A DNA stretch of 17,429 nucleotides from Irpex lacteus. Lineage: Eukaryota; Basidiomycota; Agaricomycetes; Polyporales; Irpicaceae. The stretch spans positions 1 to 17,429 of the forward strand of contig MQVO02000175.1 of assembly GCA_001986395.2 (NCBI GenBank). The letters run 5' to 3'. The position numbers and the translations under genes were made by a program. Below the pieces are notes generated by a model that saw only the letters and a program-made list of their open reading frames with translations, was not told the origin of the DNA and searched no databases. Every line of letters starts with the position of its first letter. Positions within the stretch are counted from its first letter, which is position 1. This document shows, one piece after another, positions 1-7,269 of this stretch.

Positions 1-1803
1 GCTTCACCCACCTTCCAAGTGGCCTGTTTCCATCACGTGTTTACTAATTGGCATAGAAAGATGCCTTATTACAAAGTAATGATAATCATGAAAAAGTAAT
101 AGCTCTAACAGAACAAATCATCAGAGGTCAAACTCCACCGATAAGTTTCAAAAGACTATTTATACCAAAAGGGAACGGTAAATCCAGACCCTTAGAAATT
201 CCAGCTCCAGAATGGAGAGTAGTTCTTCATTCAATCAACATTCTTATGACAGTGTTTCTTCACGCCTTACCAAAGTCCCAATCAACACGGATTCTGGCCC
301 GGAAGAGGAACAGACACAGCATGGAAACAAATCCATTCTGAGGTCTTGGGTAACGCCAACATCTACGAATTTGATTTGGAAGCTTTTTTTGATAGAATCA
401 ATCTAACATATATAGATCAAATCCTTGAATCCATTAATTTACATCCAACCATGCGTAAAATAATAGACACTCTAAATAGAAGTTTACCCATCTCCGGAGG
501 AAAACTACCTCAGGATTGGGAAAGTGAACAAGAACATTTAGAAGATGTAATCTATTATTACACCAAGTTTAGAATAAGTCTAAACAATACTTTAAGTATT
601 TGGTTGGCAAGACTTTACTATGAATATAAACTAATTGACAATCCTCAACTATGTGAATTTGAATATCTTAGAGGAGTACCACAAGGATCTCCCTTGTCTC
701 CCCTTCTGGCAAGTATAGCATTACATCCAACCTTGCTAAAAGCACCCTCCATAGTGCAATATGCGGATGATGGAATAATATACGATACCACAAATCCCTT
801 TCAGTATTTAACCTTTTCCCCCCCCCGAAAGTGGGATCTAAGTAAATGCAGAGAAAAGTAAATGGATAATAAAGGAAGGAGAGTGGTTAAGCAGTTTAAA
901 ATTTCTAGTAAAAAGATATATCCCGGCGGGGTTTGACAAAGAAGTAGCAATGCAAACCATGAGTCAGGATGGTATTTTAAAAAATCCACCCGTACCCCGC
1001 ACGAATTTATTTTTGAAGATTACAAACTAATCCAAGAAGCAGTCGAATACGATGTAGCCAAAGAAGCGAAATTCAGACCGAGTGGAACACCCGAAACTAC
1101 ACCTGACAGCTTCCAAGAATGGTTCCAAAGTAAATACTTTGGTTTCGTAACTTCTAGAATATATATAGGTTCCATGTCCATAGAGGACATAACTCAGGAT
1201 TTCTCGTATACCTATGCCCCTTTAAGCTGGAGCGATCTGGATCAAAAAGAACAGGTCACAGATATAACGGAAAATTGGAAAATATCACCATAGATATTTA
1301 CAATAGTACAAGTATAGCAGTGAAAGCTCTACTATTAAATGTATTATACCTACAAAGAAATACCTCTAACCCAATTTCATCTGGAATCAAATTAACAAAA
1401 CCTTGGTTCACGCCTTACAGAAAGTATTCCACTTCAGTAAGACAAAATATGAAAGTACCCTCATACCCAATCTGGAAATCTATCACAATATTGATAAGTT
1501 TATTATTAGGAATAATCTTCGCAATGTTCTTGATTACTATGTAATAGGAGAAAGCGACTCAATCCTTACATGGTTCATGAAAAGCCACGGATACATTAAT
1601 CCAAGCATAAGTGAACCACTCCAATTCCATATAACTTCGGATTAACCGAGTATATTGAAAGACCTCCATTTAAACCAATAACTTTCAAAGAAAGTATTGG
1701 TTTAAATGTAGTAATCTATCTGGGATGTAATTTTGATGTAATAGTAACCTTCGTAATTAATAACGTATATATTTCAGATATAGTGTATATCGGACTAATC
1801 TAG
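1..1803 (+). pseudogene. Reverse transcriptase of mitochondrial intron/retroplasmid type, decayed, 5' end outside window
   Basis: The reading frame hops between all three plus frames but keeps an ordered reverse-transcriptase domain. Visible motifs are IPKGNGKSRPLEIP (RT1/2, about 162-205), QHGF after a shift near 282, FDLEAFFDRI (motif A, about 367-397), RGVPQGSPLSPLLA (motif B, about 670-711), QYADDGIIY (catalytic YADD, about 757-783) and SLKFL (RT7 region, about 895-910). Frame changes fall near 75, 282, 821 (an eight-C run), 1005, 1280, 1440 and 1630, with an additional in-frame TAA near 839. The longest unbroken piece is 346-861. Protein-like sequence continues to a TAG at 1801-1803. The family copies RNA into DNA in group II introns, retroplasmids and related mitochondrial elements. 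I see no group II intron domain V, so the host element type is open. It is almost certainly non-functional unless the indels are sequencing errors. Confidence 0.85.
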
Positions 1804-2112
1804 ATTAGTAGATTCATATGCCAAGACTGGAAAGGTTAAGGTGTACCGTGAACAACACCACTCGTTTGCTGACTCCAATGAGGTCTAAATCCATTAGATC
1901 TAATTCCATAAAGATAATTGAGGGCCGAACCCCTCCAGATTTTAGAGTATAACCAAAGAGGAAATAGCAATATTTCGGGGACGGGAGATAGTGGAACAGA
2001 ACTTCGTTCTGGGAATGCGGGGGTCTTTTCTCAAAATGAATCTCACATTATAGAAGATTTGACTTCTATGAGTTTGGAGAGAATTAATGATAAAGTAAAT
2101 AAAATAAGATAA
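1804..2112 (+). pseudogene. Coding-like relic after the reverse transcriptase
   Basis: Short open stretches in successive frames read like protein: VDSYAKTGKVKVYREQHHSF (from 1808, stop at 1886-1888), then IKIIEGRTPPDF, then a frame from 1918 to a TAA at 2110-2112 ending in SLERINDKVNKIR. The base composition is richer in G and C than the spacer after 2112. The protein-like character stops sharply at 2112. This may be the broken C-terminal end of the reverse-transcriptase gene or of a neighbouring plasmid gene. I do not recognise a family. The 1918 frame has no ATG and is preceded directly by a stop, so it is not annotated as a separate gene. Confidence 0.4.
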
Positions 2113-2426
2113 AATAATAAATCTTTATATTTTACTATTATTTTTACTATTATTTTTTATTCTTTTTCTCCTTTTGTATTCTTCTTAGCTGAGTATTCTA
2201 ATATTATATTAATTTTGTACTTTAAATACTGTATTACTTATGGTATCTTAATTAAATAGTACTTATTTAGCAGCCATGTTATTAAATTATAATTTCTTAC
2301 AATACAATTTACTATTTTTCTTAAAAAAAAAAATTAAAATTAATCAGAAAATAAAAAAAGTATAAAAGAATATATAATTGCTGTATACTCCACTATACTA
2401 AAAAATTAAAGTTATATAAATTATAA
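2113..2426. other. AT-rich spacer without gene
   Basis: Strongly AT-rich sequence with long A and T runs between the reverse-transcriptase relic and tRNA-Ala. I see no reading frame, tRNA or hairpin element in it. Confidence 0.6.
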
Positions 2427-2499
2427 GGGGAAATATGATAATTGGTAATCGGTTATACTTGCAATATAAAATATGATAGTTCGAATCTATCTTTCTCCA
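2427..2499 (+). tRNA. trnA: tRNA-Ala (anticodon TGC)
   Basis: The cloverleaf is complete. Acceptor GGGGAAA pairs with TTTCTCC. The anticodon stem TTATA/TATAA encloses the loop CTTGCAA, with anticodon TGC at 2460-2462. The T arm is GATAG-TTCGAAT-CTATC. It is the first of three plus-strand tRNAs ahead of atp8. Confidence 0.93.
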
Positions 2500-2661
2500 A
2501 ATAAAAAATTTTAAAAAATAAAATTAATCAACACATTCTTAAACTCTATGCCTCTCAACTTTTATTCTTTAGAAAAAAATAAAATTAATATTATATATCT
2601 TTTTATTATATTAAAAAAAGGATTAAAAAAGGATAGAGTCTAAAAAGGGGGGGTGAATGTA

Positions 2662-2732
2662 GCCTGGATAGCTTAACGGTAAAGCACTAAATTGAAGCCT
2701 TAGTGAAGGGAGTTCGATTCTCTCTCTGGGCA
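2662..2732 (+). tRNA. trnF: tRNA-Phe (anticodon GAA)
   Basis: Acceptor GCCTGGA pairs with TCTGGGC, including wobble pairs. The D arm is GCTT/AAGC. The anticodon loop TTGAAGC sits on stem CTAAA/CTTAG with one A-C mismatch at its top. The T arm is GGGAG-TTCGATT-CTCTC. A seven-G run lies just upstream. Confidence 0.93.
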
Positions 2733-2841
2733 TAAAATAAATAATAGTAAATCTTTTTATGTTATTTTTATATGATTATACTTTTTTTAATTCACAAATG
2801 TGCCCCTTTTTCCTTTAATTAATTAAATAAAGACTCCCCCC

Positions 2842-2864
2842 CCTTTTTTTTAATAAAAAAAAGG
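2842..2864. repeat. Perfect A/T hairpin
   Basis: CC plus eight T pairs perfectly with eight A plus GG across a 3-nt loop. It directly abuts the hairpin element starting at 2865. A comparable imperfect T/A hairpin lies at about 3544-3573. It may be a transcript 3' end or processing signal after tRNA-Phe. That role is inferred from structure alone. Confidence 0.6.
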
Positions 2865-2930
2865 AAAAAACTAGGACCCAGCCCACAAAGTGGATTGGAT
2901 TGTGGACAGAAATAATTAGTTTTTTTGGGG
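2865..2930 (+). repeat. Hairpin element, copy 1 (insert in loop)
   Basis: The right arm TTAGTTTTTTTGGGG and the left arm AAAAAACTAGG match the element family, but the left CCCC is missing. The middle is replaced by about 35 bp containing CCCACAAAGTGGATTGG, a sequence also found at 3984 and, with TTT in place of AAA, at 9947. It lies between tRNA-Phe and tRNA-Thr. Confidence 0.75.
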
Positions 2931-2961
2931 TGTAATTAAAAAAGTATTAAATATTATTTAA

Positions 2962-3034
2962 GCCGGAATAGTTTAATTGGTTAAAATAAATTCCTTGTAA
3001 GAATTAGTAATTGGTTCGATTCCAATTTCTGGCT
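2962..3034 (+). tRNA. trnT: tRNA-Thr (anticodon TGT)
   Basis: Acceptor GCCGGAA pairs with TTCTGGC. The anticodon stem AATTC/GAATT is perfect around the loop CTTGTAA. The T arm is ATTGG-TTCGATT-CCAAT. All standard elements are present. Confidence 0.94.
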
Positions 3035-3085
3035 CCATTTTACCTAAAAAAAAATAAACTTTAAATTAGTAATGTATTATTAACA

Positions 3086-3123
3086 TAAGAGAAAAAGAAA
3101 AAATTACTTTTCTTTTTCTCTTA
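3086..3123. repeat. Perfect 16-bp inverted repeat
   Basis: TAAGAGAAAAAGAAAA at 3086-3101 is matched exactly by its reverse complement at 3108-3123 around the 6-nt loop AATTAC. It lies 51 bp after tRNA-Thr. It is unrelated in sequence to the main hairpin element family. Confidence 0.9.
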
Positions 3124-3300
3124 GATTAAGAACTTATTTATATAAAAATAAAAAGTAATAATATCCTTTTTTATTTAATTAAAAAAAGAATACAAAGGGA
3201 AAAAAGACAAACATATACCCGTAACTGATAAGATTTGGTAGAAATCTAAATTCTTAGAAAATCCTAACTTTAAATAATATATAGTATTTTAATTTACTAT

Positions 3301-3341
3301 CCCCCAAAAAACTAATTATTTCTAATTCCTAGTTTTTTTGG
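3301..3341 (-). repeat. Hairpin element, copy 2 (short, reverse orientation)
   Basis: Arms CCCCCAAAAAACTA and TAGTTTTTTTGG enclose ATTATTTCTAATTCC. Read in reverse it matches the standard element with about 6 bp (GTTAGA) missing. It looks like the empty form of copies 1 and 3, which carry extra DNA at the TAATT position. Confidence 0.8.
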
Positions 3342-3584
3342 ATTATTGTTTAATTTACCTAAACATATTAATAATATAATAATTTTAGTTTTATATTAGT
3401 GTTTAAATTCTATGTTATATATACTCATTTTTAGTATGTTTGGAAGATATTATTTTTCTTAGTCTCCTTTTTATAATACTTTTTATAGACTTTTTTTATT
3501 AAATAAGGCAAGTTAAAACATCCTCTATCCTCCCCTTTTTAAGCCTTTTTTATATTAATTTTATAAAAAAAGGGAAAAAAGGAT

Positions 3585-3665
3585 CCCCCAAAAAACTAAT
3601 TATTTCATCCGCAATTATTAAAATTTAATTTAATTAAATTTTAATTAGAGCCTAGTTTTTTTGGG
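3585..3665 (-). repeat. Hairpin element, copy 3 (insert with AT palindrome)
   Basis: It starts CCCCCAAAAAACTAATTATTTC and ends CCTAGTTTTTTTGGG, the same arms as copy 2, but about 47 bp replace the TAATT. The insert contains its own palindrome around AATTTAATTTAATTAAATT. The element ends 92 bp before the atp8 start. Confidence 0.8.
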
Positions 3666-3757
3666 CTGGGATGGGGTATTGTGTGAATAGGAAAGAAATA
3701 AAAGGCAAAAAAAGGGTAATAATATAAAATAGGATAAGTTATTTTTAATATTTATAT

Positions 3758-3904
3758 ATGCCTCAATTAATACCATTTCATTTTGTGAATGAATTTACAG
3801 TTACAATTTTAGGTTTAGGTTTATTAGTAGTTTTAGTTTCTTATTACTTTTTACCTTCAACTTTAAGTAACCATTTAATAAGAAAATTCTTTACAGTTTT
3901 ATAA
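3758..3904 (+). CDS. atp8: ATP synthase F0 subunit 8
   Basis: The 48-residue product begins MPQLIPFHFVNEF, the signature start of fungal mitochondrial ATP8. A hydrophobic segment (about residues 15-32, ILGLGLLVVLVSYYF) would cross the inner membrane. A basic tail containing NHLIRKF follows, as expected for the matrix-side stalk contact. Family members in fungi are about 48-55 residues, so it is full length. The ATG is the only plausible start and the stop is TAA. It contributes to the peripheral stalk of the F1F0 ATP synthase. It is bracketed by hairpin-element copies 3 and 4, which end 92 bp upstream and begin 35 bp downstream. The middle and C-terminal part diverges from common Agaricomycete ATP8 sequences as I remember them. 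Confidence 0.92.
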   Translation: MPQLIPFHFVNEFTVTILGLGLLVVLVSYYFLPSTLSNHLIRKFFTVL

Positions 3905-3939
3905 TCGGTAAAATAAAATAAATAATTTTTGTCCACCCA

Positions 3940-4029
3940 CCCAAAAAACTAATTATTTATAGCCGCGTCCACGCCCACCCCAGCCCACTTTGTGGATTGT
4001 GGAGTGGAGCGGAGCTTAGTTTTTTTGGG
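3940..4029 (-). repeat. Hairpin element, copy 4 (GC-rich insert)
   Basis: Arms CCCAAAAAACTA and TTAGTTTTTTTGGG flank ATTATTT and a GC-rich interior of about 55 bp that includes CCCACTTTGTGGATTG. The interior is close to the one in copy 1, with the AAA of the core replaced by TTT. It begins 35 bp after the atp8 stop. Confidence 0.75.
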
Positions 4030-4617
4030 AATTTTATTAATTTATTTAAGATTTTTATAACCCCCTTTAATTAAAAAAAAAGAATTAGAATAAGAATAAC
4101 AAAAATTAGTAAACGTAAATTTTTTAAATCATTTTGTTAGATACTGATATTTAATGATGAAATAAACATAAATAGTTAATAAAATAAATAATATTTTTAA
4201 TTATCTATTACCTCCCCCCCAAATTTAAGAGTTCAAATTATTAATAGTTTGGTTAGTTTCCTCATAGTATCCCCTCCTCTTTAGCTTACCTCTACTCATA
4301 ATTAGCCAATGAATTAAAGAGATTTTAAAGTATTAGAGAATCTCTTACTTTTTATTTTATTTAGTGAGTGTTCAAATTATTTATTATTTTATTAAACAAG
4401 CTCCTCCCCTAACAAGGGGAGACGGCGGACAATGTCCACCTATCTTTTTTAATTAATGATTTCTATTCGCACACCCATTTTTATTGTTGTTTCTTTTGGT
4501 AAGTGAAGGGAACCCCATCACTTTCTATCACCTTTGTTTATTAACAAAAGAGTTATTACCAATCTCTCTGATCTTTAATCTAACTCATTGGCTTGGTTGC
4601 GAGAGTTCAAATGATCC

Positions 4618-4663
4618 CCCCGAAAAACTAGGAATTATAAATAATTCTAACTAGTTTTTTGGG
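4618..4663 (+). repeat. Hairpin element, copy 5
   Basis: Standard forward form with arms CCCGAAAAACTAG and CTAGTTTTTTGGG, one A to G change in the left arm, and inner stem GAATT/AATTC. It lies inside duplication unit 1. Confidence 0.88.
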
Positions 4664-4728
4664 TACGGTGTTAATCAATAAATTATTAAGTTTTCACTGT
4701 CTACCAATTCCAGTATTGGTTACTAATA

Positions 4729-4798
4729 AGAGGACACGAGATTACAACTCGCATTACTAGCAATGAAAAAGGTGTGCATCCAATTACACTGAACCTCC
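4729..4798 (-). tRNA. Degenerate tRNA-like sequence (copy 1), identity uncertain
   Basis: On the minus strand an acceptor GGAGGTT pairs with GTCCTCT (one mismatch, two wobbles). A D arm GTGTAATTGGATGCAC and a good T arm GCGAG-TTGTAAT-CTCGT are present. The anticodon region CCTTTTTCATTGCTAGT does not form a proper stem, and it can be read as CAT (Met) or TTC (Glu). The D-loop wording is closest to fungal mitochondrial tRNA-Glu. It is probably a pseudogene or a repaired/edited tRNA. Confidence 0.45.
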
Positions 4799-5034
4799 AA
4801 ATAATATAAAAATACATCACTTTATTATTTAATCTAGGATATGCTTTGTACCAATATGGTACCTACAAATAAACATAAATAGTTAATAAAATAAATAATA
4901 TTTTTAATTAAGGAGAGTCAAGAAAGTTAAAATACTAGAGAATATACTGATAAATTTATCTCAAACATTAAAGGATAGTCCAGTGTCTCCGTATATATTA
5001 TATAAAATATTTACTATAATCTTTAATAAAATAA

Positions 5035-5076
5035 GATAATCTCACTTAAAACAATCGTGTCTACCATTTCACCACC
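5035..5076 (-). pseudogene. tRNA-Leu-like 5' fragment (copy 1)
   Basis: The minus strand reads GGTGGTGAAATGGTAGACAC followed by GATTGTTTTAAGTGAG, which resembles the 5' half of a tRNA-Leu with an anticodon TAA-like loop. No matching 3' half with a CACCACC acceptor strand follows. It is most likely a truncated relic carried in the duplicated unit. Confidence 0.4.
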
Positions 5077-5709
5077 AATGCTATTTCAGTTATCCTGACA
5101 TAAACTCTAAAGACATTATCATTACAGCTTAGTTACATAAACTTATGCTACTAAATTATTAAGAATAGCAGAAACTAGTAAACAGACATAACGTAAGTCA
5201 CAGTAAACAGTACTGGAATAGTTACAGTAGTTTGGTTTACAAAATCAGTAGAGAACCTCCCCCCCTAGTTAATAAAATAAATAATATTTTTAATTATCTA
5301 TTACCTCCCCCCAAATTTAAGAGTTCAAATTATTAATAGTTTGGTTAGTTTCCTCATAGTATCCCCTCCTCTTTAGCTTACCTCTACTCATAATTAGCCA
5401 ATGAATTAAAGAGATTTTAAAGTATTAGAGAATCTCTTACTTTTTATTTTATTTAGTGAGTGTTCAAATTATTTATTATTTTATTAAACAAGCTCCTCCC
5501 CTAACAAGGGGAGACGGCGGACAATGTCCACCTATCTTTTTTAATTAATGATTTCTATTCGCACACCCATTTTTATTGTTGTTTCTTTTGGTAAGTGAAG
5601 GGAACCCCATCACTTTCTATCACCTTTGTTTATTAACAAAAGAGTTATTACCAATCTCTCTGATCTTTAATCTAACTCATTGGCTTGGTTGCGAGAGTTC
5701 AAATGATCC

Positions 5710-5755
5710 CCCCGAAAAACTAGGAATTATAAATAATTCTAACTAGTTTTTTGGG
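5710..5755 (+). repeat. Hairpin element, copy 6
   Basis: Identical to the copy at 4618-4663, because it is carried in the second duplication unit. It should not be counted as an independent insertion. Confidence 0.88.
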
Positions 5756-5820
5756 TACGGTGTTAATCAATAAATTATTAAGTTTTCACTGTCTACCAAT
5801 TCCAGTATTGGTTACTAATA

Positions 5821-5890
5821 AGAGGACACGAGATTACAACTCGCATTACTAGCAATGAAAAAGGTGTGCATCCAATTACACTGAACCTCC
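5821..5890 (-). tRNA. Degenerate tRNA-like sequence (copy 2)
   Basis: Exact duplicate of the tRNA-like sequence at 4729-4798, with the same damaged anticodon stem. The damage predates the duplication or does not prevent maintenance. Confidence 0.45.
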
Positions 5891-6126
5891 AAATAATATA
5901 AAAATACATCACTTTATTATTTAATCTAGGATATGCTTTGTACCAATATGGTACCTACAAATAAACATAAATAGTTAATAAAATAAATAATATTTTTAAT
6001 TAAGGAGAGTCAAGAAAGTTAAAATACTAGAGAATATACTGATAAATTTATCTCAAACATTAAAGGATAGTCCAGTGTCTCCGTATATATTATATAAAAT
6101 ATTTACTATAATCTTTAATAAAATAA

Positions 6127-6168
6127 GATAATCTCACTTAAAACAATCGTGTCTACCATTTCACCACC
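6127..6168 (-). pseudogene. tRNA-Leu-like 5' fragment (copy 2)
   Basis: Exact duplicate of the fragment at 5035-5076 in the second unit. The acceptor-like GGTGGTG again has no 3' partner. Confidence 0.4.
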
Positions 6169-6525
6169 AATGCTATTTCAGTTATCCTGACATAAACTCT
6201 AAAGACATTATCATTACAGCTTAGTTACATAAACTTATGCTACTAAATTATTAAGAATAGCAGAAACTAGTAAACAGACATAACGTAAGTCACAGTAAAC
6301 AGTACTGGAATAGTTACAGTAGTTTGGTTTACAAAATCAGTAGAGAACCTCCCCCCCTAGTTAATAAAATAAATAATATTTTTAATTATCTATTAAGAAA
6401 AATATACATAATTAATTTAGTAAATCATACCGCAGGTGAGGATTGTGAGGGTTTATAATTGAATCAATCTAGGATCTATTTAAAGAATGAATAAATAAAT
6501 AACTAACTCCCTAGTGAGTTCGGCT

Positions 6526-6596
6526 AGTGAGTGAGGCTAGTGGTTAGGCCTCCACTTTACACAGTGGCTACAGCTGTTCGAATCAGCTACACCCTA
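6526..6596 (+). tRNA. tRNA-Val-like, probably degenerate (TAC)
   Basis: The T arm AGCTG-TTCGAAT-CAGCT is perfect and the anticodon stem CCACT/AGTGG is perfect, but the loop TTACAC has only six bases instead of seven. The D arm is GGC/GCC. The acceptor AGTGAGT against ACACCCT has mismatches at positions 3 and 5. The TAC anticodon reads valine. A second TAC tRNA lies at 16583-16656. It may be a pseudogene, or a tRNA repaired by 5' editing as known from some chytrids. The sequence alone does not decide. Confidence 0.45.
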
Positions 6597-6611
6597 AACA
6601 AATATCAGAAT

Positions 6612-6659
6612 CCCCAAAAAACTAGGAATTATAATTAATTCTAACTAGTTTTTTTGGGG
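6612..6659 (+). repeat. Hairpin element, copy 7
   Basis: Complete forward copy with CCCCAAAAAACTAG and CTAGTTTTTTTGGGG arms, inner stem GAATT/AATTC and loop ATAATT. It starts 15 bp after the tRNA-Val-like sequence. Confidence 0.92.
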
Positions 6660-6765
6660 TGTATTTTGACTATGATAAAAAAATAAGAAATATCAGAATT
6701 ATTCTATTATGATAATCCTCTGACAAATGTTAAATAAAATAAATAAAATAAAAAATAAATATAGT

Positions 6766-6814
6766 CCCCAAAAAACTAGGAATTAGAATTAATTCTAACT
6801 AGTTTTTTTTGGGG
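6766..6814 (+). repeat. Hairpin element, copy 8
   Basis: Complete forward copy with an extra T in the right arm and loop AGAATT. It lies 80 bp upstream of the 98-codon reading frame. Confidence 0.92.
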
Positions 6815-6894
6815 TTACAGTATAAATTTAATTAATAAGGTAGTAAAATAAAATAATAGTAAATATGAACTATGAAAATAAAAAATATAATTAA

Positions 6895-7191
6895 ATGAAA
6901 AAAGATTTTTTAAAATGAAAAGAGATATGATTATATATAATCTTAAATAAAGAGATTAATAATAAAGAATTAAAATTATTAAATGAGATAAAGATAATAA
7001 ATTTATTAGAAAATGAGAATAATACATTAAAAAATAAGATTTTAATGGAAAATAGATTATTAAATATTCAAAAGATTAATGAATTAGATAATTGAAGAAG
7101 TGCAGTATATAAATTTAATAAAAATACTTTAATAAATATAATGATAAATGATAAATTAAATGAATTTTTTAAATCTAAAAACAAAAAATAA
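6895..7191 (+). CDS. Unknown 98-aa protein, TGA read as Trp
   Basis: The frame starts at ATG (MKKDFLK), directly after an in-frame TAA, and ends at TAA 7189-7191. It is open only if TGA codes for tryptophan, at 6916-6918, 6928-6930 and 7093-7095. The product is rich in Lys, Asn, Leu and Ile. Its middle (about residues 25-62, with KELKLLNEIKIINLLE and NRLLNIQKINEL) has leucine/isoleucine spacing of a coiled coil. The C-terminal part is basic (NDKLNEFFKSKNKK). I do not recognise a family. It lies between hairpin copy 8 and rns. AT-rich DNA yields A/T-rich open frames by chance, so translation is likely but unproven. An intact length of 99 codons with three Trp-TGA codons supports the mold mitochondrial code. 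Confidence 0.5.
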
Positions 7192-7269
7192 AAAATATAA
7201 ATAAAAGAGACAATAAATATTGCTTAAGGCATATACAATACAACAAATTAATTATAATTTGTTTAATTT

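Larger units (their letters stand above)
3035..3757. other. Spacer between tRNA-Thr and atp8, rich in hairpins
   Basis: No gene is visible. The stretch holds a perfect 16-bp hairpin at 3086-3123, two copies of the hairpin element (3301-3341 and 3585-3665), an imperfect T/A hairpin near 3544-3573, and A/T runs. The palindromes may mark processing sites in the transcript leading to atp8, but nothing in the sequence proves this. Confidence 0.6.
4173..6395. repeat. Head-to-tail duplication of a 1092/1093-bp unit
   Basis: Copy 1 is 4173-5265 and copy 2 is 5266-6357. A 38-bp partial third copy runs to 6395, so the same 38-bp sequence bounds every unit. By eye the copies are identical except for the length of one C run (seven C at 4214-4220 against six). 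A 43-bp repeat (4161-4203, 4868-4910, 5960-6002) contains the first 31 bp of the junction sequence, so recombination between short repeats is a likely origin. Each unit holds a hairpin element, a tRNA-like sequence and a tRNA-Leu-like 5' fragment, all described separately, plus GC-rich small hairpins such as CTCCCC/GGGGAG near 4402. No protein gene is visible in the unit. Confidence 0.97.

Noticed and set aside
212..406. 64-codon plus frame beginning MESSSSFNQ
   Set aside because: It is a shadow frame of the reverse transcriptase; the true frames on both sides carry the RT motifs.
801..989. 62-codon minus-strand frame
   Set aside because: It runs antisense through the reverse-transcriptase relic and shows no protein features of its own.
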